Below, in pieces: positions 20,513 through 32,326 of a stretch of DNA of 64,000 nt. The position numbers and the translations under genes were made by a program. Source of the DNA: Trichosporon coremiiforme. Its lineage: Eukaryota; Basidiomycota; Tremellomycetes; Trichosporonales; Trichosporonaceae. The stretch lies in contig BCJJ01000001.1 of assembly GCA_039545355.1 (NCBI GenBank), positions 1,424,570 through 1,488,569 of the forward strand. Direction: 5' to 3'. The notes beneath the pieces are model-generated. The model searched no databases. It saw only the letters and a program-made list of their open reading frames with translations, and was not told the origin of the DNA. Within the stretch, counting starts at the first letter, position 1; each line of letters starts with the position of its first letter.

Positions 20513-21452
20513 CGCCCTCACAGGCCGGCCTAACACCCTGCCCCGCCCGTCAGTTAGCCCTGCGGCTTTGCGTCTGATGGGCCGCTTCTGACAGCTGATG
20601 CAGATGTTCCGTCACAGGATCGCTGGGCCGCTGGGATCAATGGAACGCCGCGCAGCGCCGTCCCGGCGCTGGGCCGCCCGACCCTGTGAGCCGAGCTCGA
20701 GCTGAGTTTATTGCGCTGAAGATTCAGTCCAGAGGGTGTCGTACCGCGTACAGGTGACAGACTTGTTTGGAGAATGTGTGACGTGCGAGGCGGCCGCGTC
20801 TGCTCTCTTGCGCCCCTGCCGCGGCCGCTTGCTGCACATCTCCAGTTCCGCGAGCCAACTAGACGCAAGAGATGCGGTTGCGGGCCTGTTCCTGTCATGA
20901 AATGGTGAATGCCTCGCGAAGCGCTAGTGACTTGGGCAGGCTTAGCCAATCAATTGCCCAGTGGTGATGATCGTTACGTGCTTCAGCTCCTCGACCCTTG
21001 CTTCCTCGTCTGCAAGCGCGAAACGTCCCCGCAGCCTGTGGCTCCGTACCGAGTGGGTTTAACTCGTGCAAGCTTCAAACTCCGCCTAGGATCATTGGGT
21101 TTGGATGGGATGGGATCTGGAGCGGGGTTGATCCTGAATTGTCCCAAACTGAGAGCAGGCAAAGGGGGAAAGAAGGGCATAGCGGGGGTGCAGCATGGGC
21201 ACGAGGGCATGAGGGCGCGAGCAGTCCGTAGGATGTGTAAGCCATGGGTAGGAGAGGATCAGCTGCAATGTCTGGGAACCTTGGCCCGCCCTGCGCCTTG
21301 CAAGCCTGGTTTCGGCTGCACGATTGAACACGACCACGCCCGCTCGGAGGGCCGAAGGGCTGGGAGACCGGAAGCCCAGAAGCCCGGAAGGGATCGAATG
21401 CAGGGAACGAGGGCGGGTTACGTCGAGCTTATTTTGATTGAGGTGCCTTGTT

Positions 21453-21501
21453 GGGACCTTGCGATGGGACCTTGCGATGGGACCTTGCGATGGGACCTTG
21501 G
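21453..21501. repeat. 13-bp tandem repeat GGGACCTTGCGAT
   Basis: Three full copies plus a partial fourth (GGGACCTTG). Confidence 0.9.
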
Positions 21502-22261
21502 ACCTTTTCACTTTTCGACCCGAGTGCTCGCGCTGGCGGGACCTCTGAGCTGCTCACCTCAGCTCAGTCAAGAACGCCCAACCCAACCAGGTGCGTTCCC
21601 TAGGTGAAGAAATCGCGCATTCGAGGCGGGCTCTCGCAACCTGCCCCCGTGTTATGTTATCCAACGTACGCGTGCGTACTATGGCTGTCGCAAGTACGCA
21701 CACCTGTTTTAGAACCGGCGTCCTGCATGCTGTTGGTACCACTCCGACATATCCTCACCTCCTTTGTCGTTCGACACCGGATAGGAAGGAGCGCAGCTGA
21801 GGGTCTGCTGAGCATACGTGCGTTCCGATTGATCATCATGACCGGGTCCGCCGAAAGCTTCAGAAGGTTGAAGCCGGCATATGGCTTCGGTTGTAGCACA
21901 CAGCGCAGTCCCTCGTCTTAGCACTGACGTTGAGGGATCCGGGCCAGTACGTTGGTATGAAGGCCGCCCCTGCACACCGGGCGGTTGGATCCTAGTTGCT
22001 ACCCTTGGCTACATCTCTGCACGTCTTTACGGCCTGATTACGTTGGCGATGCGTTTTAGTTCGGACGAGCGGCGCACCCAGAAAACTACCAGATTTGTCC
22101 GACCCCATGGTTACTCAATCCAGTATCTCGGGCTATTGCTGGCGCTAGAGAACTGAGGGAAGTTAGGGCGTGGATTCCGTTCTGCTCGTCCCATTCTTTT
22201 ACGACAATTATAGTATTAACTCTTTAAGGTGGCGGTCTGGTGGTGATAGCGCCCACCGGTC

Positions 22262-22674
22262 ATGCTCGACGCTTCCCGTCCATTGTTGGGTTCAATATGG
22301 GACGCCGGAAAGGCTGATGCAATGTATGGGAAGCGCCTTGGGGAGAGTATGTTAGCCTTTACAACCCGTGATGAGGCAGTTCTGGGGACGGTGTGGCTTG
22401 AGCCCTTCGACGTACTCCTGAGGAGTGGAGAATTCGCCGTATGCACCAAAGCCCACGTACAGGGCGGCACTTGGCAGTAGGTCCACAGAAGGGGCAAAGT
22501 TGTCAGACGCCGCGTGTGCGGAGTGCTAAGCCGAGAAGGGGAGGTCGGGAGTTGGGCCGCTTTCGGAGCGACGAAAGTGGGGAAGTTCTGGCCACAACCC
22601 TTTGATCTCAGTATCAATGCGATAAGCGAGGTCTCCCTCGTGTCCGGGCACTATAGGGTGCTACAGTGTGCGTA
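22262..22674 (+). other. Possible remnant coding frame with one internal stop
   Basis: From the ATG at 22262 the frame runs 72 codons to a TAG at 22478-22480, then stays open in the same frame for about 64 more codons to 22674. The composition is unlike the GC-rich frames around it (for example SIWDAGKADAMYGKRL before the stop, WAAFGATKVGKFWPQPFDL after it). I recognise no family, and no splice sites remove the stop. It may be chance or a decayed gene. Confidence 0.2.
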
Positions 22675-25600
22675 GCTCGTAGTCAGTCGTATCGGAGGTC
22701 TCAGTCAGGTTTGTTCGAGGGATTTGGTCTTGTGGTGCATTGGCGGTATTGCCTCTTTGCGTATCAGCATCATCAGCGACGGGCATCACGCCGCTTCGCG
22801 ACGACGACGGGTAGTGGGATAAACCTTGCTAATGCGCCTATGAGCCGTGCAGGAGCGCGGCGGCTCGAGACGAGTAGATTCTAAGTGTCTGGCAACCTGC
22901 TATCCAACGGTCGTCCAACGAAGCGAACCGCAGGAATCACGAGGGTCAAAGGAAAAAGCCGAACTCGAGGTCGTGAGAGGTGCGCCTGACCCTTAATATT
23001 GCACGACCCACATACGGCCCATACGGCCCATACGGCCCGGGAGTTCGTAATGTGACTAAGGGCGAGGGAAAGGTTAAGGAACGGCAGGATGGTCAGAAGG
23101 ACAGGGATTAGGGAAGGGCATGCATATCCAAACGTCATTTACTTCGCGATCTCTGAGAACGGCTGCACTTACCACTCTAGTGGAACCCGTGCGTGAGGGG
23201 GCCGAGGAGCTGCGGTTCTTCCAGCCCACCTGCCTGGGTGCCAGACCCATTTCGTACGGCAGAATACCAGTAACTTTATTCCCCCTGAGCTGCTGTGCTC
23301 GTACTCGCAGACGAAGCATCATCCCGAGCTGCATGATCCGCCATTTGTTCCGTTCTACGCGCTCATGGCGTCGCATCCGACACGCGGCGCGGTTCAGAAT
23401 GGGGGACGTGATAACGCGAATGGGCGGAGGGATATCGTATATCGCGCCGGGCCTTGACTGGACTTACAGTACCATGCCGGGACGATACTGCATCCGCGTG
23501 CAATTGGACAGTGGGATTCGCGGATGAAGCCGTAAGTGAGGAGGCACCACGATTTATACCAATATCGCGTCTGTTTACGTGGTATTTTACGTGTTTATGA
23601 CCGGATTCATGAGAATGCCTGGAGGTAGCTGGAAACCATACCCAGAAAAAGAAATTTCGCTTTAATATGTCAAAGTGACGTACTCCTCCGGGTTTCCGGC
23701 CGTTCTCGTAGGCTGAAGCACCGCCATAAGCAACCTGACACAGCTGCACGGTAGAAGCCTAATTTCATTTTACGGACGGATCACCTTAGTACCTTTAAGT
23801 CCAGCCGTGCCCAGCCTCAGTCGGTTGCAAGTGGTGGCGGCGATGGACTGATGATACAGAGTGGCAGGCGCCTCCAAACAATGGGGTTTCGTCAGTTGGC
23901 TGATCTGTGTAGTGGGTCTGCTTATGGGCCGTGTTTCATATCTCGAACTACGGCCAACCAGCGCTTCAGTGCAGAGAGTGGTCCCGCCGCTCGAAGTTAC
24001 ACTCTCAGGCTGAATGAGCGGATCAATACATTCGGGTAGGCATATGGGATGACGGTTCGTATGTTACAGCTCTAAGTGTGGCTTGGGCAGTAACTTTGGG
24101 AACTTGACGCCCAAGAGCACCATAGCTCAAGGCTCCACCGGCGGGGGATCCATCTCAGGAGCTCCCAGGTAGAGTACCAGGTATGCAAGGTGTACCGATC
24201 CTGATTACTGGGATCTTTCGAGGCAGTGTTCCTTGTAAGAGGCAAACCTTAATCGATAGTTTCGGTGTGGGTTTCTTTTTCATATTAAAAGCGAACAGAC
24301 GGCTAGCCCGCAAGGGCGAGAACGAGGTTGACGGCAGACGCAGTCCCGAGTAAGTTGGCAGGAGACGCGTACGTGCTCTGCGAAGCAGTGTCGTTCGTCA
24401 GATTAAGGTGACATCCTCTAGCAGTCGCACACGAAGTACCAAAGTGTGATTTGGGCGTGTTGAATGCCGACGCGTTTCGACGTAAACTGGTCCTCACAGC
24501 TGGAACCAGTTGAGTTGAACTGCTGCGTAAGCTCCCTATGTGCATCTTGGGGTCACGCAAAGCAGCAGGGAACAGCCGTGTGTGCGTCGCACAGCGAGAG
24601 GCATAAGCGTTTCGCGCATCTCCATCAGAAGTACGCAGTGCGGTGTACAGCCTCACCTTGCTCCGCACTGGTAAGCTTGGTCTGAGACCGTCATAGCATC
24701 GCTTTCTTCATCGCGACCGAGAAATCCCTATGGCATTCTTACGGCGGACGATTGTTGGCATGCTCGATAAAGTGGGTCCGCTGAACCGCTGACATGGTGC
24801 ATGTCAGCACCAGCGGCCTATGAGAGGCTACCGAGTGCTAGTGCAGTCGTGCAGGCGCTTGCGCTTGCGCTTCTTGCACCGCTACGCTATCACAAGCATT
24901 AGGGTTCTCAGCCCGCGAGGCACCCACACTCGGCGGCGGCAGGGGCGTACGTGGCAACTCGAAAAGCACCAAATTACCAGCGCGTCAGGCTGAAACGAGG
25001 CTTCCTTCCCTGCCCCCCACCTCAGTGCCTGTACCTGCTCTCTGCTGGGAACTCGCCAAGGCTCGTTCGAGGGGCCCAGAGGATGATGTACTCCATAACC
25101 TCATGTACCTGCCGGTACCGTACTCCGTCTCGCAACTCGAATAACTCGGGTTACTCGGGCATGGCCAAACTCAATTAAGAATGGAAGTGTAAACGCCGTC
25201 AAAGCGTGAGGGGTTTATGGTCCCTCTCCCTTTGCTCCACTTTGCGACGGCCCCGTCGGATCCAATATTCTTGTTCGATCGCAAATCGCCAGATCGCAGG
25301 ATCACAGCTGTTACCCTCGCCGCCATCGGCCACCCCGGGAGAGATGGCGCACACCACCCTTGGGTACGCGCCCACGACTCTAAAACTTGTATGACGTTTG
25401 CGTGTGTGGCGATACCCCGCGACAGCTAGAACATTATGGACATTATGGCGTTTGGGCGCGGATCCTTCTTCTGCTTGTTTTCTAATCCTGATGAGAGTGA
25501 ATTGGGAGGTCCTTCGCAACCCTCGAATCGTCTGCCAAAAGCGCACGGAGTTTGGTGCGTTGGTGACACTCCTTGTAATTCGTGAACTTCCGTGGGTATC

Positions 25601-28600
25601 GGCCGCTGAGCCGATAGCCCGGCGCGGCTGGTTCATGGACCAGAGTGAGCGGACCTGCGGACCTGGCGCCTAAAGTGAGCCTGGGAACCACTTCCGCGCT
25701 CGCTGGCGGTCCTGTGTCATGTCTCAAGACTAAGGCTGGTTGTTTCTCGGCCGGTGGTGCTGGGTTGCCCCAAGATTCTGCGCCGGGACAGGAAGATGTT
25801 CCATGCTCCCACAGCCAGTCCTCGTACGTTTGCGTACTCGCTGGAAAGCTTTCTAGGATGACGACGGAAGGCTGGACCGTTTGCTCTCGGCCCGCCCATC
25901 CCACTCGACCAGCAAACTCTGTGACGATCATCTGACTGTTGTGAATTGTCAGTCACTCAGGCCCCACACTACTTTGCAAGCACTTGTTGGGAGGTTGGAA
26001 CACGTTGGGACAGCTGGGACACTCGTGCCCGTTTGGCCCGCCCCGCCCCCCTTCTCTCTGGGACCCTTGGCGTCTCTCGTGATCTCGTGCTCATCTGGTG
26101 ACGCGTTCAGGTCCGTGAGCAGAGAGTCTCAGGAAGCTCGAGGTCCTCCACTTTCTCATGGTCCATTTAACCATCATAGTGTCTCACTCTAGTCTCGTTC
26201 CAGCGGCTGTGTGACGGTATCTCCACTAAGCTACCGCGGCATTCACGAATTCACGGAACAACACCTAGCGTGAGCGGTTTCCCCACCTCTCCTCATTGTC
26301 TTCTCTCATTCATGAGATCCTTCCCTGTCTCCGTGCGGCACTCCGGCTGCGGCACTCGCGGTCAGGACGCAGGCCTGCCCGTGAATTGCTCCAGTGGACC
26401 GTGCACGAACGCTCGGGCCGGCGCTAGCGTCTCGTGCGATCGCACACCAACGTACCAAAGAGCAAGCACTGGCACCATTCCGTGCACGCGTCCGATGTAA
26501 CCCGTTACAAGCTCCGGACCAAGTCTGGACTAGTTGGGCTAGTGTCTACGGGGCTAGCAGCGCTCCAGCGATCGCAGCTTAAGCGACAGGTAATTATTAC
26601 AGGACGGCTGAGCAGCCAACACCCTGCGGGTCATCTGCTGCTCGACCTCACCTCTGCATGCTCTGCATCTCTCAATGGGGCACGGGTGCATCGGATCTGG
26701 AGACAATGGGCAGGCGGTTCCCACTTGCTCCTGCATCCTCTCCCCTGCAGGCCCTGCGAAACCGTCCCAGCTTGACATAAGCGGGTGCACGAACATTCAA
26801 ACGTTCCTGCCCTTGATCGTAAACACACGGCAAGGCGGCAGTCACGGTCACCCTTTAGTTAGTTTCTGCCCCCCGTGTGCACAGCGACGAAATCTTGCCG
26901 TGCTGCCAGTAACGCCTAACCGGCGCTGGTATCCACTGGATCCAGGTGTTGAGGACCTGGGTAGGAACTGGTAGGAACTGGCGGAGCCGAGTGCTCCGGC
27001 TGTGTTCCCACAGTCTGACCCGCACCGACAACCCATCTGCCAAGTACAGATGACAAGCAGCCAGTCTGCATGTGAACGAATCCCCCAACTTTTCTATTTC
27101 CCCATGCCTCCCGCAAGATCCGCAAGTCTAGCACAGCGACAACCTCCGGCGCGCCACCGATATCCGCCACTCCACACGGGGCTGATCCGACTGATTAAAC
27201 CACGATGTCATGGGTGTCATGGACCCAACGGCGGCTAGCGACGGGCATGCGGGACTAGTCTGCGCGGCGGCGGCGGGCCGTCAACGGCCGAGCTGGGCCA
27301 ACGGCCCTGTGGTGTGTCACCCCACAACGCAATCAGCCGCGGCTTTGGAGTGAGTGCCTCATTACTGAATTGCCGCTGCCTGTATTCATGCTCAACTAAG
27401 CAAGCGAAAATGTTCCAGGACAAGGTCTCAGACATGCAATTCGAGTATCTCCAAGCAACCGAGGCGACGTCGCCCACCGCTCGCAGCGGTCATGGTGGGT
27501 CTGACGGCAGGCGATCGATGCTGGAACGGCGTCCCACTGCCCCCAGCCCAGGGCCGGCAGGGACCCAGAGTAGGCGGCGGTGTGGCGCCGGTAGCTCGAT
27601 TCCGGCCGTCAGCTCGGAAGTCTTGGTCTGCGTGACCGATGCATACCCGACAGGTGCGACAGTGTGGTTTCGGGCGTGCCGAGGCGCTCACCCGAAACTG
27701 GCGTAAGGCAGACCCGAGGAACGGTCCGGAACACCGAGGACGTGAGTGGCGCTCTGTTTGATTTTGTCGGCTGCCTCCAGTCTCTAATGGAGCAGGCATC
27801 TTTGTCCTCGCCATCGTTGCGCTCGGGCACACACACTATAATAGCAAGTGATGGGTAATGCAGTTCCCCGCACATCAGTGCAAGACTGTCCCAGATCTCC
27901 GACAAACAGCGTGATTCCAGCTCATTGGCGCCGCCCTTCGAGATCTTACGAAACGCTCTAGGTCGTCATGGCGCGTTGCTGGTCCACGAATCGTCCAGTA
28001 CGCATCTCCGGGTCGTATAACAGTGGGAGAGCTAGCCTCAATTGCCATCGTGTTGTAAAGGGAGCCGAATACGAGCCCGCTAGGTCGCTGAACCCCGCCG
28101 GTCCGCCGGAATGGGGAGACGTCGGCAGAGCTTACTCCGTCGGCGCCCGCGTGAGCGCCGCGGCTGCCCACATGCTCACATGCTCCGGTGGTTCTGGAAC
28201 GGTATTCGGCAGTGCAGCTTGAACGATGATGCCAGCCAGCCCACCGGGACCAGTGGGGCAGACGCCATGGCGTTGGTTGGCGCAAGGGTAGTGCCGAGAT
28301 TGGGTTGGCATGACACCAACACACGCCATCACTGAATCTCTAGAAGAACTGCAGGAAGAACACCAGAGGACCTATTTTGCAATGGCGGCTCTCAGCGGTT
28401 GGCGGCGGCCATTATGAAGAATACGAGGGCAGCAACGGCCGCATCTGCTCTTGTTCGGACCCCCGGCCCGTCACTCGATCGAGGGGGATAGCGGTGCCCA
28501 ACCGCCACTCCGTCATACCTCAGAGACGTCCGGGAACGCTTGGACATCGAATTATGACAAACGCTTCACCCGCTGGGACCTGCCAGGACAAGGCGACGTC

Positions 28601-31600
28601 TCCTCGACGCAGCCTAAGGGGGTTGATGCCACTTGAAATGTGCCTTGACCAGAAGTTTGGCTCACTGCCCGCTGCCGGTAGGGCACAATTCTGTTACTCG
28701 TATCGAGCTCACCGAGGAGCGCATTGCGCATGCTGCCTCGAAATCAATACTGCCGGGCGACAGTGTCACGAGGAGAGACGCTCGCGGCGGGAATGAAGAG
28801 TGTGCATGGCGAACTCAAATCCGGTGATCTCTCCAGTGAGATGCCACGACGTTGTCCTCGTGCTCCGTTCATTATTCCTGTCGCTGACCTCTGAGCTCTG
28901 ATGTCTGGCTCTTCCCTCCTCCTACTGACGACTAACCTCTTCTCTGAATTTCTAGCCTCTTTGCAGTCTGGCAACTCTGCTCTCTCCTGTCCTGACAGCC
29001 TGACAAGGCACCTCTCTGCCTCGACCACGGCTACCGCCACAGAGCACCCTCCTTTGGCGTCCTTTGGTCTCCAAGACCGAGGCATACCGCGTTCGGCAGG
29101 TCGCTACGATGCACCACATGCCACATTACTGCGTTGGGCAGTGTGGTGCAAGGCACTGCTAAGCATACCCTCGAAGGCACACTGCCGCGTGTGCTGCGCC
29201 GAGACGACGGAATTCCAGCTCTGTGCCCACTGCGTAAGCCTCTGTGCCACCTCTGTGCTGGCCACCTGCCGAATCTCGTGCACGTCCTCAGTGGGATGGA
29301 TCTGCGAGCCTCAGCGTGCCATGCTGCACAGATGGGGATCTCCGCGATCTCGATCTGCTCGATCGGGGCGTTGTGGCCATCGTGGCGGGCTCGGCGACCT
29401 TGGGCTCGGAGGCCTCGGTCATGGTCATTCAACGGGTTTCGTCAGGCGATCAGCGAGCCGAAGGAGACGCGTCGGGCGCGTCACGCCCGTTGCGCTGATT
29501 CCGGTATGGACCCCGGCGCGCATTCAGCGACATTCGTCACATTCAATGTGTCGTGTTGTTGTGCCGTGCGCACAGATGTCCAGCGGGCGCGGCCAGCCCG
29601 GCTCGCTCAGTCACGTAAACATTTGACTCCGGCAGATGGGCCACATTGCGCACAGCCGTTGGGGCAGTGCACTCGGCACCACCCGGAGCAACCCCCATCA
29701 GGGAATCAATGCAGCTCCGCTCGGAGGTCGAGGGTCATTCGCTGCGGATATCGCAACACGCTTCGCGGGTTAGACTACGCAGAAATTTCCTTCGACCTCC
29801 AGATTGCTGTTCAGGTTTCTTCCGCCGACACCGTTTGGTCCCAGACCGCGCTGATCCCGGTCCCTCTTGGCTACAGCCGTTCAGTTCTATTCGGATGTTT
29901 CCTATCTCCTTCCTTGTCGTCTCTCGAATCCGACCAGCATGCGCTGATCTGTCGCGGAGCAGTGGCCTGTGTCGACGGGCCTCTTCTGCCCGCATCTTAC
30001 GTTCACCTCTCACAGGTATGGACTCGGTCATTGTGACCTTTCCCGCCACATCTTCCGTAGTGTCTCCAGTTGTGTCTCGGCAACATCCTGTCAGCAGCAC
30101 ACTAGTGCTTTAGCGTTCACACAATGCAGTCCTAACCCCAATTTCTCGAACCCGCCCTCTATGCGCCTCATAGGCGTCATAGAAGAATCGTCATGTGGCC
30201 GTTCGCCTGAAATCCCCGGCGACATTTCCCCTGGTCCCGCTAACCCTCTGACGTCTGGCTCCGACGTACATTAAGTGAATCTGTCGTACTCTGGGAGAGG
30301 AAGACAACCTCGGGCTGCGCTCGGCTCCATATGTTGCATCTTGGCCCCGTAGGTGTGTCGTGATCTTCCATCTGCATTCTACCTTCTCGTACTGTATTCT
30401 GTCCTCACGTATGTCTTCCCTCACTACCTCGTTCTCGTCCGCCTCGCTTCCCTTGCTCTCTACCGAGCTCTTCCTCTCCTGTCTTCCTGCCTCTGAACGC
30501 CCTATCGCACATCCCTTCGCATTGATAAGTCAGCATCGGCACGGACGTCTCTCGGTGGGGATAACATGAGCCTGGCGACCTTGCGGCCCAGCGATCTTAG
30601 CGAGCGCATGCGGCACCACACGGCACAGCGCCGCGCCGGCCACCCCCTGGGGTCCTTTAGGAACGCGCCCTCCCCCGCGACTGCGACTTCTGTCACTTCC
30701 CCTCGCCCCCTCGATCCTCACCCAGTTTGGAGCAAAATCGATGCAAGTCAATGCAAGATCAAGAGTAAGGTTCCGGGCAAGGCAGCCGCGGTAAACGAGC
30801 CCATCATGAGTCGCCATGTCACCATTCATATAGCCCAAGCTTGGCCAGCTCTGGTCAGCTTCCTGTTTCCAGTAACTCGTACTTGTGCCTTGTTTCCAGT
30901 AATTCGCACTTGTGCCTCGTCACTGTCAGCCAAGTCAGCTCCAAAAGAACCCAAGGTCCCACCAAGCAAGGTCCCACGAATGGCATGATGGAGAGGCGAG
31001 GTACCCCGGCGATTGCGGGCTGCCTCATGCTTCATAGGATCTGGGGTCTGGTTCGTTTGCGCGTTGCGCGTTTGCTGGGTCCCGTACGGTGCGCTCGTTT
31101 CTGGAAGCGAACATGAGTGGCGGGTACCCGGTGGGACATGATGATGATGCTGGATCAATCACCTAGTTACGCCGACGTCATGTCCATGCTTCGTGCGTCG
31201 TGCCGACTGTGCGCCGGCCGGTACCGATTGAGAATCAATCTCGAAAGATAAGCATCTTGCTCGTGGGAGCAGATTGGGCCGCTGGAGCTGGGGCGTGAGT
31301 GTTGGATCCGGTGACAGTGCATTCTTCGATGACGCATGACGCAGAGCGCTCCAAAGCGTCCCAGTCCCGGACCACTGGCGCTGGGTCGTTGGCACGGGGA
31401 GTGACAGACGTCACGGTGCACCATCCGCCAGTTCCGATCTCGCTCCAACCTCGCTCCAACCTCGCTCTGACCTCGCTCTTGACTCGCGACTACACGATGA
31501 GGCAATGATGTAGCGAGCGGGAGGAAAGAGAGGAGAGGCAGACCGGGGAACGTATCGTGTTCCGTGTGTCATGAGTCGGTATGAGTCATGTGCCGAGCGA

Positions 31601-32326
31601 AATTGTCCGTTACGAACCACATGACTCATGACCTCATTGCGCCGCTGGCCGCTGGAGGGATGCCGATGTTGCCGTCGTGCCGTCGCTGGATGCGGGCTGT
31701 GGGCTGATGGCCGCTGTCGTGCTCACGTGCACGCGTCTTCTGGCTAGCGAGTGGCATGGCAAGTATGAGCATTGAGAAATGCTCCGACGACTGCAGTAGT
31801 ACCGGTGGCTTACAGGAATCGCAGTAACGGCAGCAGCGTCACACTTTCACTAGTATCAGTGGCTGCAGGAGCACGAATGGAACCAGCCGTATCAGCCACT
31901 ACAGCGCTTACAGCAAGATCAGCCGCTGAGCACCAATGTCAGCTGTGGCATCGTAACTTCGGTGGTCGCAGTGGTATCAGCAAGTGCATTGGTCTCAGCG
32001 ACCGCAGAAACATAACCGGTCGCGGCAGCGCCAGTGACTGCAGCGGTATACTGCAGCGGAATCTGTATCTGTAATCAGTCAGCGACTGTAATGTCATGAA
32101 TGACCGGGTCAGTACCAGTGAGCGGAACAAAGCAGCTGCAGCTCGTGCCAATTCGGGTCGTATACATCCCACACACAAAACAAATATCTTCTCCGCACAG
32201 TCGCAGAGTTTGCAGGGCTTGCACATTAGGTGGTCGTCATCAAAAAAGTCTAGTAAAGGTGATGTTGGGTGGTGGGGGTGGGAGGTGATTGCTCGTAAGG
32301 TAGAGTGGCGTCTTCTAATCTCAGCC

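Larger units (their letters stand above)
19513..32326. other. Long gene-free region with a lower-GC core
   Basis: 12.8 kb between the gap and the 3' end of KIN1 with no exon chain, domain or RNA gene that I can support. All frames are short, lack the codon pattern of neighbouring genes and are not joined by credible splice sites. Hand counts give 26 of 60 G+C at 23581-23640 and 23 of 60 at 24241-24300, against roughly 60-65% in nearby exons; the lower-GC part runs from about 21.6 to 25.2 kb. No terminal repeats, reverse transcriptase or transposase motif was recognised, although degraded copies would be hard to see by eye. Bases 31780-32090, just beyond the KIN1 stop, are unusually dense in CAG/CTG words. 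Confidence 0.6.

Noticed and set aside
20909..21607. 232-residue plus-strand frame
   Set aside because: No domain, no flanking splice sites, and part of it is the 13-bp tandem repeat. Open frames of this length occur by chance in GC-rich DNA.
23120..23527. 135-residue plus-strand frame in the low-GC core
   Set aside because: No domain, Arg/Ser/Cys-rich, and an equally open frame on the opposite strand.
29134..30036. 300-residue plus-strand frame
   Set aside because: Cys/Arg/Ser/His-rich with no recognisable motif, and overlapped by equally long frames on both strands.
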